The position numbers and the translations under genes are program-made. 51,549 nucleotides of DNA from a virus. The notes below the pieces were generated by a model that saw only the letters and a list, made by a program, of their open reading frames with translations, was not told where the DNA came from and searched no databases. Location: IMG/VR virus record IMGVR_UViG_3300020430_000022, positions 1 through 51,549 of that record. One strand, 5' to 3'. Below are positions 16,181-23,579 of this stretch, piece after piece; position 1 is the stretch's first letter; every line of letters begins with the position of its first letter.

Positions 16181-17368
16181 ATGACAAATTCAATAAACAA
16201 AGAGGTTGTATCACCTATTTTAGAGCAAGGACAAGGTTATTTGTTTCACGCTGCAGGTGCTAACTTCAAAGTAACAGGTAGTCACATAGAGCAAGTTGCA
16301 GAAACAAATGATTTATTTAAAACATTAGTTGCAGCGAATGAAGCATTCGATATTAACGGCGCAGGTATTTCATTCCTATATGACTATAATAGAAAACAAA
16401 TACTTTCTAAAGTTGAAGAAGGTGCAGTTGAAGCTTTCGATAACTTAAATGCTTTAACAGAGAAAGAGACTTTCTTACAAGGTCAAGCCAAAGAGCTAAG
16501 AATGTCTGGTTTAAAAGGACCAGCCTTAACTGAAGTCACTAAAGAATTAGTTTCAACTCAAGCTGCAATTGAAGAGGCTAAGGCTTCATCCATTGCTATT
16601 AACTTTAGATATGTAAAAGAATCAAATGCATTTTTTGCTGGTAATATCGAAGTAACATTAGGTAGCGAAGAGTCTTTAGCAGAAAGATTTTTCAATATTG
16701 GCTATATCAAATACCAAGATAAAGCTATCTTAGAGATGTTCCAAACTGCTGCTCAAAACTTTGAGGCATTTAAAGTATTAGACTTCTTAACAGAATCTAC
16801 ATCTGGTGACATCAAAGTTCTTTCAATGAGAGCAGAGAAAAATGTATTCGTTTACAGATTTAACGAAAGCACTAAACTATCTAAATTCAAGAAGATGTTA
16901 GCTGACGCTGCAATTGAATTTGTTGCAGAAGAAACTGGTGCAGATGTAACTGAACAATTTACTGATTTATTAGAAACAGCTTCTAGAGTCACTGAAATGA
17001 AATTAGAGAAGATTACACTTTACAAAGAGATGTTATCATTCTTATATGACCAAAGAGGTAAATTAGCAGAAGCAGATAGAAACTTACCAGATATTAAAGC
17101 TGCAGATAATCTAATTGAAACTGAGATTGCTAAAATCCAGGAAGACTTAAATGAATTAGAAGATACAACTTTAGGTATTGAAGATGGTTATGTTAACGCT
17201 TCACTAAAAGGAGAAGTTGACGGTTTACCAGAAGACGCTGAAGTTAAAGTTGACGCTGTTGAATTTAATCAAGCAGGTAAAAATGATATTCTAACAGTAT
17301 TTGTTGAGAATAAACCTTTCAGAGTAGAGAAATACAAAATCAATATCTCTCAAGAAGATAACGTATAA
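16181..17368 (+). CDS. putative virion protein with helical coiled-coil regions, unknown
   Basis: A 395-residue acidic protein behind a late promoter variant and followed by a terminator. Residues about 135-185 and 240-325 look helical, with coiled-coil potential (for example LEKITLYKEMLSFLYDQRG). The C-terminal 70 residues (YVNASLKGEVDGLPEDAEV onward) look like a small beta domain. No family recognised. Its place between gp15-like and gp55 suggests a structural or assembly role. Confidence 0.5.
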   Translation: MTNSINKEVVSPILEQGQGYLFHAAGANFKVTGSHIEQVAETNDLFKTLVAANEAFDINGAGISFLYDYNRKQILSKVEEGAVEAFDNLNALTEKETFLQGQAKELRMSGLKGPALTEVTKELVSTQAAIEEAKASSIAINFRYVKESNAFFAGNIEVTLGSEESLAERFFNIGYIKYQDKAILEMFQTAAQNFEAFKVLDFLTESTSGDIKVLSMRAEKNVFVYRFNESTKLSKFKKMLADAAIEFVAEETGADVTEQFTDLLETASRVTEMKLEKITLYKEMLSFLYDQRGKLAEADRNLPDIKAADNLIETEIAKIQEDLNELEDTTLGIEDGYVNASLKGEVDGLPEDAEVKVDAVEFNQAGKNDILTVFVENKPFRVEKYKINISQEDNV

Positions 17369-17397
17369 TCATACGACATCATATTATTATTTAAGAA

Positions 17398-17428
17398 AAG
17401 CTCATTTCGAAACAAATGGGCTTTTTTT
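17398..17428 (+). terminator. rho-independent terminator before gp55
   Basis: A 10-pair stem, AAGCTCATTT/AAATGGGCTT (17398-17407 with 17414-17423, one T-G pair), loop CGAAAC, followed by seven T. Confidence 0.9.
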
Positions 17429-17459
17429 CATATAATTGTTAATCAATTAGAAATTAAAC

Positions 17460-17837
17460 GTGCCAAGAAAAAAGAACTATTTAAACAATCGAGACCTTTA
17501 CGATCAGATTGTACTATCTTTAGAAGATGATAAATTAACTAAAGATGCTGAGAAGATGCTAATCCTACTTGCTGAAAGAGCAATTAGAAAATTAGTGTAT
17601 TTGAATGAAGATGATAAACATGATTGCCTGCAATTTGCAATCTTAGACTTATTAAAGTATTGGAGAAACTTTAATCCAAAGTATACCAATGCTTTTGCAT
17701 ACTTTACAGAAATTGCAAAGAGAGGGTATGCTAAAGGATGGAATAAACTTCATCCTACAAAATATAAGAACACAATGTCGATGGATCGTATTAACACTAG
17801 AAATGGTGACGGCGAGTCGGGGATGTTTAATATCTAA
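17460..17837 (+). CDS. 55: late transcription sigma factor gp55
   Basis: A 125-residue protein similar in pattern to T4-family gp55: YLNNRDLYDQIVLS, DAEKMLILLAERA, KHDCLQFAILDLLKYW and the most conserved segment FNPKYTNAFAYFTEIAKR. gp55 is a minimal sigma lacking region 4. With RNA polymerase it recognises only the -10-like late promoter element, here probably GATATATAA. T4 gp55 is 185 aa, so this is a short version. It starts at GTG, since no ATG lies nearby upstream, about 30 nt after a terminator, and overlaps gp4 by one base. No late promoter motif precedes it, consistent with expression before the late genes. Confidence 0.8.
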   Translation: MPRKKNYLNNRDLYDQIVLSLEDDKLTKDAEKMLILLAERAIRKLVYLNEDDKHDCLQFAILDLLKYWRNFNPKYTNAFAYFTEIAKRGYAKGWNKLHPTKYKNTMSMDRINTRNGDGESGMFNI

Positions 17838-18316
17838 TGTCAATAAAGAACTTAAAACCCAGTGGTAACTCAGGATTTGTACAAGGCTATTTCGAACCAC
17901 AAAATCCTGATAGGTATATCGGACCAACTCCGATCATTTATCGTTCCTCATGGGAAAGAAAGTTTATGATAATGTGCGATACAAAAGATAATGTATTAAA
18001 ATGGTCAAGCGAACCTGTAGCAATTAAATACAGGTCAACGATGGATAAGAGAGAACACACTTATTATCCTGACTTCTATATGAAAACTGCTGGTACCGAT
18101 GAAGAAGGTCCAACAGAGTGGTTGGTAGAGATTAAACCAGAAGCACAGATTAAAAAACCAAGACCACCACTAAAGAAATCACAAAAAGCACTTAAATCCT
18201 ATAAGTTTTTAGCAGAGCAGTATATCAAGAATAGAGATAAGTATGCTTACGCAAATGCTTGGTGTGAGAACAGAGGCTGGAGATTTATTGTCTTAACTGA
18301 AAAAACGCTTAAGTAA
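17837..18316 (+). CDS. 4: head completion protein gp4
   Basis: A 159-residue protein matching the T4 gp4 (gp50) family: IGPTPIIYRSSWERKFMIMC, a CDTKDNVLKWSSEPVAIKYR segment, YYPDFYMK and WLVEIKPEAQIKKP. The Pro-Asp and Glu-x-Lys arrangement (YPDFY, EIKP) resembles an endonuclease-like core. gp4 acts late in head maturation, before tail joining. It overlaps gp55 and the following gene by one base each, forming a coupled trio. Confidence 0.85.
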   Translation: MSIKNLKPSGNSGFVQGYFEPQNPDRYIGPTPIIYRSSWERKFMIMCDTKDNVLKWSSEPVAIKYRSTMDKREHTYYPDFYMKTAGTDEEGPTEWLVEIKPEAQIKKPRPPLKKSQKALKSYKFLAEQYIKNRDKYAYANAWCENRGWRFIVLTEKTLK

Positions 18317-18915
18317 TGGGTAAAGTAAGAAAAGACATAAGACTATTAAGTAAAGAAGCTGGCGGTAAAGTTAGAGCTCGTAGAGAATCTGAAGAATGGT
18401 TTGAAGCTAGCAAGAATGCTGTTAGAGAAAAAGCAGTCGGTAGAGATAGCCGACCTTTTGTACCTGGAAAAATATATGTGTTCAGATATGATAATCCAGT
18501 ATCAGCATATTGGTGGGACAGTAATCCAGTGGTATTAGCACTAGATCCACCTGATGCAAGTGGTAATGATATGGGTATTAACCTAAATATGTTACCGGTA
18601 AAAATAAAAGAAGATCTGTTAGATTTTGTATACGACCAATATGAACAGTATATTAATGGACAGACTAGAGGTAACAAAGTAGAAAATGCTAGAGCACAGG
18701 GAGCACTTAGTTTAAGTTATGCTGGAGCAAAGCAATTTTTAAAACGTTACGGATTTGATTTTGCGATTAGACAATATAAAAGAAATCGCAAAGCACAGCA
18801 AGTTGTGGTATCGTATGAAAACTGGGCAAAGATCGTACTTTGTGACTTTATTGAGTTAAATAACTCGTCAATTGGTAAGATTAGAGCTATGTTCAGAAAC
18901 CACCTAAATAAATGA
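18316..18915 (+). CDS. conserved T4-like phage protein of unknown function
   Basis: A 199-residue basic protein coupled to gp4 by a one-base overlap. It contains the pattern PGKIYVFRYDNP..AYWWDSNPVVLALDPP followed by GINLNMLPV, which I associate with an uncharacterised protein common in T4-like phages of environmental bacteria. The C-terminal half is basic and helical. Position beside gp4 and before the portal suggests a head or DNA-packaging role. I cannot name it further. Confidence 0.6.
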   Translation: MGKVRKDIRLLSKEAGGKVRARRESEEWFEASKNAVREKAVGRDSRPFVPGKIYVFRYDNPVSAYWWDSNPVVLALDPPDASGNDMGINLNMLPVKIKEDLLDFVYDQYEQYINGQTRGNKVENARAQGALSLSYAGAKQFLKRYGFDFAIRQYKRNRKAQQVVVSYENWAKIVLCDFIELNNSSIGKIRAMFRNHLNK

Positions 18916-18924
18916 GATATATAA
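18916..18924 (+). promoter_or_regulatory. late promoter motif GATATATAA
   Basis: It begins 1 nt after the stop of the preceding gene and ends 20 nt before the portal start. Confidence 0.75.
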
Positions 18925-18944
18925 AACAGAAATAATACTATATT

Positions 18945-20549
18945 ATGGCAGGATTTACCGATAAAAGAAATGGACCATTAAGTTCAAATCGTCAACCATT
19001 TAGCCTTTCAAACGCACTGAAAACGCTAAGTTCTTTTGGTATGCGATATGATGACATGGTATTGCGTCAGTCACAGGCTATTGGTCCTATGGAAGACCAG
19101 TTTGGCTATAACCAAGTAAATGGTATTAACCCATTTGGTTTAGACAACGACGACATCTACGGTGCGTTCGCGGCCCTATCAATGGGCGACATCAACATGA
19201 AGAAGAATATACCTTTCTTCGACATTGACTATCCGGGTAAGAGAGATGAGTTGAGAAAGTTCTCAATGAACGATGAAGTAGAGGACATTCTAGATATTCT
19301 TTGTGATGAGGCAGTGGTATATGATGACAAGAACTTCTTCTGTCAACCGGATATTATGGGTCTAGATGTATCTGATACAGTAACTAAAGACCTTAACAAA
19401 TACTTTAGACAGATCTACCACTACTTTGGATTTAACGGCGAGCAATCAGCTTGGTATTTCTTTAGAAAATTCTTAGTAGATGGTTATCTATCATTTGAGA
19501 TTATTTACTCCCCAGACCAAAAAGAGATTATCGGCTTTAAAGAGATCGATCCAATTACTCTAATGCCAGGTTACAATAAAGACGATGGTAAGAAAGTTTG
19601 GATTCAATATAAAGACGAACCTACAAAGGAGAGAGTACTTTATGATTCTCAAATTATTTATATTTCATATTCTTCCCTTTCAACTGCTTCAAGAGTTAGT
19701 TACGTTGAGAGACTAGTAAGATCTTTCAACTTACTAAGAATTATGGAACACACCAGAGTGGTATGGGCAGTAACGAACGCTTCATTCAGAATGAAGTTTA
19801 TTATCCCTGTTGGTGGTAAATCTAAAACAAGAGCAAAACAATCATTGGCACAGCTGATGAATAACTATAAAGAAGTCGTTGACTTTGACTTCGAGTCTGG
19901 TACACTGGCTACAGACGGTAAACCAATGTTACAGTTTAGTAAAGAGTATTGGTTACCTTCGAAAGACGGTGAGCAACCAGAAATTGAAACCCTTGGTGGT
20001 GAAGGTCCAGACCTATCGGACACTGAGGCACTTAAATACTTCTCAGATAAATTAAAAGAGGTTTCAAAAATTCCTTACAACAGATTCTTATACGAAGATG
20101 ACGGTGGTGACTACGCCTTAGCTGGTGATGGTATGGTAAGAGATGAGATTAAGTTTGGTAAATTTATCAAGCGTCTAAGATCAGTCTTCCAAGAGATACT
20201 AGTAAAACCACTGTATATTCAAATGTGTCTTAAGTATCCAGAGTTTCAAGACGATCCACAGTTTAAAACTCAAATCGCTTTAAGATATAATGAGGAGAAC
20301 ATGTTCGCTGAATTAAAAGAACAAGAAATCATGCAGATGAGATTAGACTTTATCTCAAGTATGAGAGATTCTCTGATGACAACCAACCAGGAAACTATGG
20401 AAGAAGAGTACTACTTCGATCAAGAATACCTAGTTACTAAATATTTAAAATTAACGGACGACGAGATTAGAGCTAACAATGCATATAAGGCAAAAGCGGC
20501 AAAAGACGACGCTGAAGAGCCAGAAGCAGAAGACCCAATGGCACTCTAA
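18945..20549 (+). CDS. 20: portal vertex protein gp20
   Basis: A 534-residue portal (T4 gp20 is 524). The family pattern runs throughout: IPFFDIDYPGKRDELRKFSM, VEDILDILCDEAVVYDD, FRKFLVDGYLSFEIIY, FKEIDPITLMPGYNKD, SYVERLVRSFNLLRIMEHTR and the stem and tunnel region with SKIPYNRFLYEDDGGDYALAG. Twelve copies form the channel through which terminase gp17 packages DNA. A late promoter precedes it, and the head gene order 20-67-21-22-23 of T4 follows. Confidence 0.95.
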   Translation: MAGFTDKRNGPLSSNRQPFSLSNALKTLSSFGMRYDDMVLRQSQAIGPMEDQFGYNQVNGINPFGLDNDDIYGAFAALSMGDINMKKNIPFFDIDYPGKRDELRKFSMNDEVEDILDILCDEAVVYDDKNFFCQPDIMGLDVSDTVTKDLNKYFRQIYHYFGFNGEQSAWYFFRKFLVDGYLSFEIIYSPDQKEIIGFKEIDPITLMPGYNKDDGKKVWIQYKDEPTKERVLYDSQIIYISYSSLSTASRVSYVERLVRSFNLLRIMEHTRVVWAVTNASFRMKFIIPVGGKSKTRAKQSLAQLMNNYKEVVDFDFESGTLATDGKPMLQFSKEYWLPSKDGEQPEIETLGGEGPDLSDTEALKYFSDKLKEVSKIPYNRFLYEDDGGDYALAGDGMVRDEIKFGKFIKRLRSVFQEILVKPLYIQMCLKYPEFQDDPQFKTQIALRYNEENMFAELKEQEIMQMRLDFISSMRDSLMTTNQETMEEEYYFDQEYLVTKYLKLTDDEIRANNAYKAKAAKDDAEEPEAEDPMAL

Positions 20550-20570
20550 CCTAGATTCTGTAGAAAAATA

Positions 20571-20579
20571 GATATATAA
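20571..20579 (+). promoter_or_regulatory. late promoter motif GATATATAA only 3 nt before a start codon
   Basis: It ends 3 nt before the ATG at 20583, the same unusual spacing as the copy at 15051. Confidence 0.6.
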
Positions 20580-20582
20580 TCC

Positions 20583-20921
20583 ATGAGGATATTTAAAACA
20601 TTTGAAGAATTTATTCAGGAAGATGCCCTGAAGGCCGGCGAAGATTCAAAAATCTACGTCGAAGACCTAACTTTAGACTCTGGTCCTACCATTAAAGCAG
20701 CAGAGATTTTGGGAGCTATTACAACCTCTCAAACTGAAAATGAGTTCAAAGATTATTTCTATAAGGAGTATGGAAATGATGCTTTTGCTGAAGGAGAAAT
20801 GGATATTTTAACAGCTTACTATCTAGAAAAAGAGACCGAAGATGCTGAAGAGGAGAAAGAAGCAGAAAAAGAAGCTGAAGCTGAAGAGGGTGGAGAAGAA
20901 GATCCACTGGCTGGCATCTAA
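20583..20921 (+). CDS. acidic prohead-core-like protein (gp67/gp68 position)
   Basis: A 112-residue protein with a basic start, MRIFKTFEEFIQED, and a very acidic C-terminal tail of Glu/Ala repeats ending EDPLAGI. In T4, small acidic core proteins gp67 and gp68 lie between portal gene 20 and protease gene 21, exactly this position. The same short FxxFEEFI-type start is common in phage scaffold components. The assignment rests on synteny and composition. Confidence 0.5.
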   Translation: MRIFKTFEEFIQEDALKAGEDSKIYVEDLTLDSGPTIKAAEILGAITTSQTENEFKDYFYKEYGNDAFAEGEMDILTAYYLEKETEDAEEEKEAEKEAEAEEGGEEDPLAGI

Positions 20922-20952
20922 AAGATATTAAGATAATTACATAATAACAGTA

Positions 20953-20961
20953 GATATATAA
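20953..20961 (+). promoter_or_regulatory. late promoter motif GATATATAA
   Basis: It lies 22 nt before the start of the protease-scaffold gene, in a short AT-only intergenic stretch. Confidence 0.75.
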
Positions 20962-20983
20962 TAAAAATAGATAAACCATAGAT

Positions 20984-23470
20984 ATGGCAAAATTAAACGA
21001 CTTATTGATCGTCGAAATGTCTTCATCTCAGTTGAGCGTTGCTTCAAATGAGAATAAGGACTACATTCTAGAAGGTATCTTTGGAGAAATTGACTCCAAG
21101 AATAAAAATAATCGTATCTATACTGAAGATGAGTATGTTCCTCAGATTCAGCAACTACAAGATAAGATTAAATCTTCCAAACTGTTAGGTGAATTAGATC
21201 ACCCACAGCAGTTTGATGTATCTTTAAAGAATGTATCTCATATTATTGAAGAATTATACTACGACAAAGAAAACAAACAAGTAAAGGGTAAAATCAGATT
21301 ATTAGATACTGATGCTGGTAGACAAGCTAAAGCTCTTGTTGATGCAGGTGTACCTTTACAAATCTCTTCTAGAGCAGCTGGTGCTGTTGAATCTAACGGT
21401 AAAGTAAAAATCAAGCAATTATTTACTTATGACCTAGTAGCAGACCCTGGCTTTGCTAACGCCGAGTTAAAGAGAGTAAACGAGTCTTATGGCTTTGACA
21501 ATGAGTCAGGTCTATGGATCTACGAGATGAACGGCGAGGGCGCAGAAGCTCCTGAAGTAGCACAAGAAATTACAGAAACCAATATTGAAACAAATAATAA
21601 TAAAAACATGGCAGAATTTGTAAAGGCTGAAGATTTCCACAAGTATTCTGAGTACTTAGCGAATGAAATTAAGTCAATTAAAGAGTCTATCGGAGCTAAC
21701 AGCGAAGATAACACGTTAGAGAACGTAAAGTCTCATAACGATCACATCGTCGAGCGCGTTAATACTCTCTCAGAATACGTAGAGTATTTAGCCGGCAAAT
21801 TAGACGAATCAATCCAGTATTCAGAGCACGTTGCTGAGAAAGCAGATCAAGGTATTTCTTACAGCGAATCTATTGCTGAAAAATTAGATCAAGGTATTCA
21901 ATACTCTGAGCATTTAGCTGAGGCTGTTGGTAAAGTTAAAGACTTTGCTAACTATTTAGCTGAGCAGCACAATGAAGGTACTGAAACTGCTAAGAATCTT
22001 TTAGGTTACGTTGAGTATTTAAAAGAAAACTTACAGTCTGTATCTGAGTATGCTGAATATATTGCAACATCTATCAACGAAGGTATGGTAAAAGAGGAAG
22101 AAGTTGAAGAAACTGAAGAAGTTGAAGAAACTGAAGAAGTTGAAGAAACTGAAGAAACTCCAGAAGTTACTGAAGAAGAAACTCCAGAAACTAACGAAGA
22201 AGAAACTACTAACGAAGAGGAAGTAGAAGAAACTGAAGAAGTAGCTGAAGAAGACGAAGCTGGCGAAGGTGCTGAAGAAGTAGTCGAAGACGAAGTTACT
22301 GAGGAAGAAGTTGAAGAAACTGAAGAGGTTGCTGAAACTGAAGAAACTAACGAAGAAGACGAAGCTGGCGAAGGCGCAGAAGAAGTAGTCGAAGATGAGG
22401 TAACTGAAGAAGAAGTTGAAGAAACTGAAGAAGTTGCTGAAGAAGATGAGGCTGGTGAAGGTGCTGAAGAAGTAGTTGAAGACGAAGTTACTGAAGAAGA
22501 AGCAGAAGAAGTTGCTGAAGAAGATGAGGCTGGTGAAGGTGCTGAAGAAGTAGTTGAAGACGAAACTAACGAAGAAGACGAAGCTGGTGAAGGTGCTGAA
22601 GAAGTAGTTGAAGACGAAGTTACTGAAGAAGAAAGCGAAGAAGTTGCTGAAACTGAAGAAACTAACGAAGAAGACGAAGTCGAAGAAGGTAATGCATTCG
22701 GAGCTGCAAGAGCTGAAGCTATCGCTAAAGGTGAAGATAAATTCAAAGTAGGTGATGAAGAGTATGATGTTGAAGGCGTTGACGCTGACGACAAAGAAAA
22801 TGCTGAAGAATATGCTGAAGAAGAAGGTATCAAAACTGAAAAAGAAGAAGTTACTGAAGAAGACGAAGCTGGCGAAGGCGCAGAAGAAGTAGTCGAAGAC
22901 GAAGTTACTGAAGAAGACGAAGAAGTTGAAGAATCTGCTTTAGATACTTACAAAAAAGAAATTTCATCTAAGTTAGACGCTCTAGTTGAAGCTGCACAAG
23001 CTAAAGAAAATGAAAATCCATCATTCTTTAAGGTTGTATCTAGCTCAACACAAGAGAAATACAACGCTCTAAACGAAGATGCTAAAACTGAAGTTAGACA
23101 AAGAGTTGCTAAAAGAGGTTTTATGACTGAAGGCGAAATCAACGCAATCGTTGAATCTGCTGAAGCAGTTGTAGAAGCTAAAACAGCTGAACCATTCTTT
23201 ATCACTGCAGCTCCTGCAGAGTACAAAGAGAAGTTTGAAGCTCTAACTGAAGGAAAACAAAATCAAATCAAAGCTCAAGCTAAATACCATACTCTAAACA
23301 CTGAGTATCAAGTTAGAAACTTCTGGGAAACTAGAGATCTAAGAGAGGTAAAAGTTGACCTAGAAAAATTAGCGGCAGTTAACGAATCAGCAGCGACTGA
23401 GAAGAAAGACGAGCCACTATATGATGTGTCTAACTACGCTGAGAGCTTAAAGAAAAGATTTAAAAAGTAA
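20984..23470 (+). CDS. 21-22: prohead protease gp21 fused to scaffold gp22
   Basis: An 828-residue fusion. Residues 1-208 match the T4 prohead protease gp21 (212 aa, family S77): KNNRIYTEDE, GELDHPQ with likely catalytic H73, LQISSRAAGAV with likely Ser128 or Ser129, and YDLVADPGF (D150). From M209 onward it looks like a scaffold: helical repeats such as YSEHVAEKADQGIQYSE, then a very acidic stretch (about 372-650) containing six copies of an EDEAGEGAEEVVEDE unit, and a C-terminal helical domain. Just before M209 the DNA reads AATAATAATAAAAACATGG, which looks like a normal start context, so gp22 may also start there at 21608. The frame stays open across the junction. Confidence 0.85.
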   Translation: MAKLNDLLIVEMSSSQLSVASNENKDYILEGIFGEIDSKNKNNRIYTEDEYVPQIQQLQDKIKSSKLLGELDHPQQFDVSLKNVSHIIEELYYDKENKQVKGKIRLLDTDAGRQAKALVDAGVPLQISSRAAGAVESNGKVKIKQLFTYDLVADPGFANAELKRVNESYGFDNESGLWIYEMNGEGAEAPEVAQEITETNIETNNNKNMAEFVKAEDFHKYSEYLANEIKSIKESIGANSEDNTLENVKSHNDHIVERVNTLSEYVEYLAGKLDESIQYSEHVAEKADQGISYSESIAEKLDQGIQYSEHLAEAVGKVKDFANYLAEQHNEGTETAKNLLGYVEYLKENLQSVSEYAEYIATSINEGMVKEEEVEETEEVEETEEVEETEETPEVTEEETPETNEEETTNEEEVEETEEVAEEDEAGEGAEEVVEDEVTEEEVEETEEVAETEETNEEDEAGEGAEEVVEDEVTEEEVEETEEVAEEDEAGEGAEEVVEDEVTEEEAEEVAEEDEAGEGAEEVVEDETNEEDEAGEGAEEVVEDEVTEEESEEVAETEETNEEDEVEEGNAFGAARAEAIAKGEDKFKVGDEEYDVEGVDADDKENAEEYAEEEGIKTEKEEVTEEDEAGEGAEEVVEDEVTEEDEEVEESALDTYKKEISSKLDALVEAAQAKENENPSFFKVVSSSTQEKYNALNEDAKTEVRQRVAKRGFMTEGEINAIVESAEAVVEAKTAEPFFITAAPAEYKEKFEALTEGKQNQIKAQAKYHTLNTEYQVRNFWETRDLREVKVDLEKLAAVNESAATEKKDEPLYDVSNYAESLKKRFKK
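21608..23470 (+). CDS. 22: possible internal start: separate scaffold protein gp22 (620 aa)
   Basis: An in-frame ATG (codon 209 of the fusion) follows an A/T-only leader like those of neighbouring genes and begins MAEFVKAEDFHKYSEYLANE. Translation from here would give free scaffold in excess over protease, the ratio that T4 achieves with two genes. This is inference, and the alternative is that only the fusion is made and self-cleaved. Confidence 0.4.
   Translation: MAEFVKAEDFHKYSEYLANEIKSIKESIGANSEDNTLENVKSHNDHIVERVNTLSEYVEYLAGKLDESIQYSEHVAEKADQGISYSESIAEKLDQGIQYSEHLAEAVGKVKDFANYLAEQHNEGTETAKNLLGYVEYLKENLQSVSEYAEYIATSINEGMVKEEEVEETEEVEETEEVEETEETPEVTEEETPETNEEETTNEEEVEETEEVAEEDEAGEGAEEVVEDEVTEEEVEETEEVAETEETNEEDEAGEGAEEVVEDEVTEEEVEETEEVAEEDEAGEGAEEVVEDEVTEEEAEEVAEEDEAGEGAEEVVEDETNEEDEAGEGAEEVVEDEVTEEESEEVAETEETNEEDEVEEGNAFGAARAEAIAKGEDKFKVGDEEYDVEGVDADDKENAEEYAEEEGIKTEKEEVTEEDEAGEGAEEVVEDEVTEEDEEVEESALDTYKKEISSKLDALVEAAQAKENENPSFFKVVSSSTQEKYNALNEDAKTEVRQRVAKRGFMTEGEINAIVESAEAVVEAKTAEPFFITAAPAEYKEKFEALTEGKQNQIKAQAKYHTLNTEYQVRNFWETRDLREVKVDLEKLAAVNESAATEKKDEPLYDVSNYAESLKKRFKK
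22099..22930 (+). repeat. acidic repeat region coding Glu/Val/Thr-rich units
   Basis: Degenerate tandem repeats built from GAAGAAGTT, GAAACT and GACGAAGCTGG-type units encode VEETEE and EDEAGEGAEEVVEDE blocks. The long block recurs six times. A short non-repetitive module (NAFGAARAEAIAKGEDKF, near 22692) interrupts it before the last copy. It is coding low complexity, not a CRISPR array. Confidence 0.9.
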
Positions 23471-23471
23471 A

Positions 23472-23480
23472 GATATATAA
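23472..23480 (+). promoter_or_regulatory. late promoter motif GATATATAA of the capsid gene
   Basis: It lies 99 nt before the gp23 start, one of the longest leaders among the late units. A GGACT/AGTCC inverted repeat lies in between. Confidence 0.75.
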
Positions 23481-23579
23481 AACATCGACGATAAAGGACT
23501 AACGAAGCAGAAAAGTCCAAGCAAGTCGAGTTCAGAAATGAACACTTAACAAAACCATTAAAAAATAATAATCTGAAAA

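Noticed and set aside
18316-18915. Baseplate wedge gp53, by position next to gp4 and length of 199 residues
   Set aside because: T4 gp53 has a very different sequence pattern; only position and length agree.
22006-22833. 275-residue serine-rich open frame on the minus strand
   Set aside because: It is the mirror of the Glu-rich repeat in gp22 (GAA/GAAG repeats read backwards as TTC/TCT). It has no start context and no independent composition.
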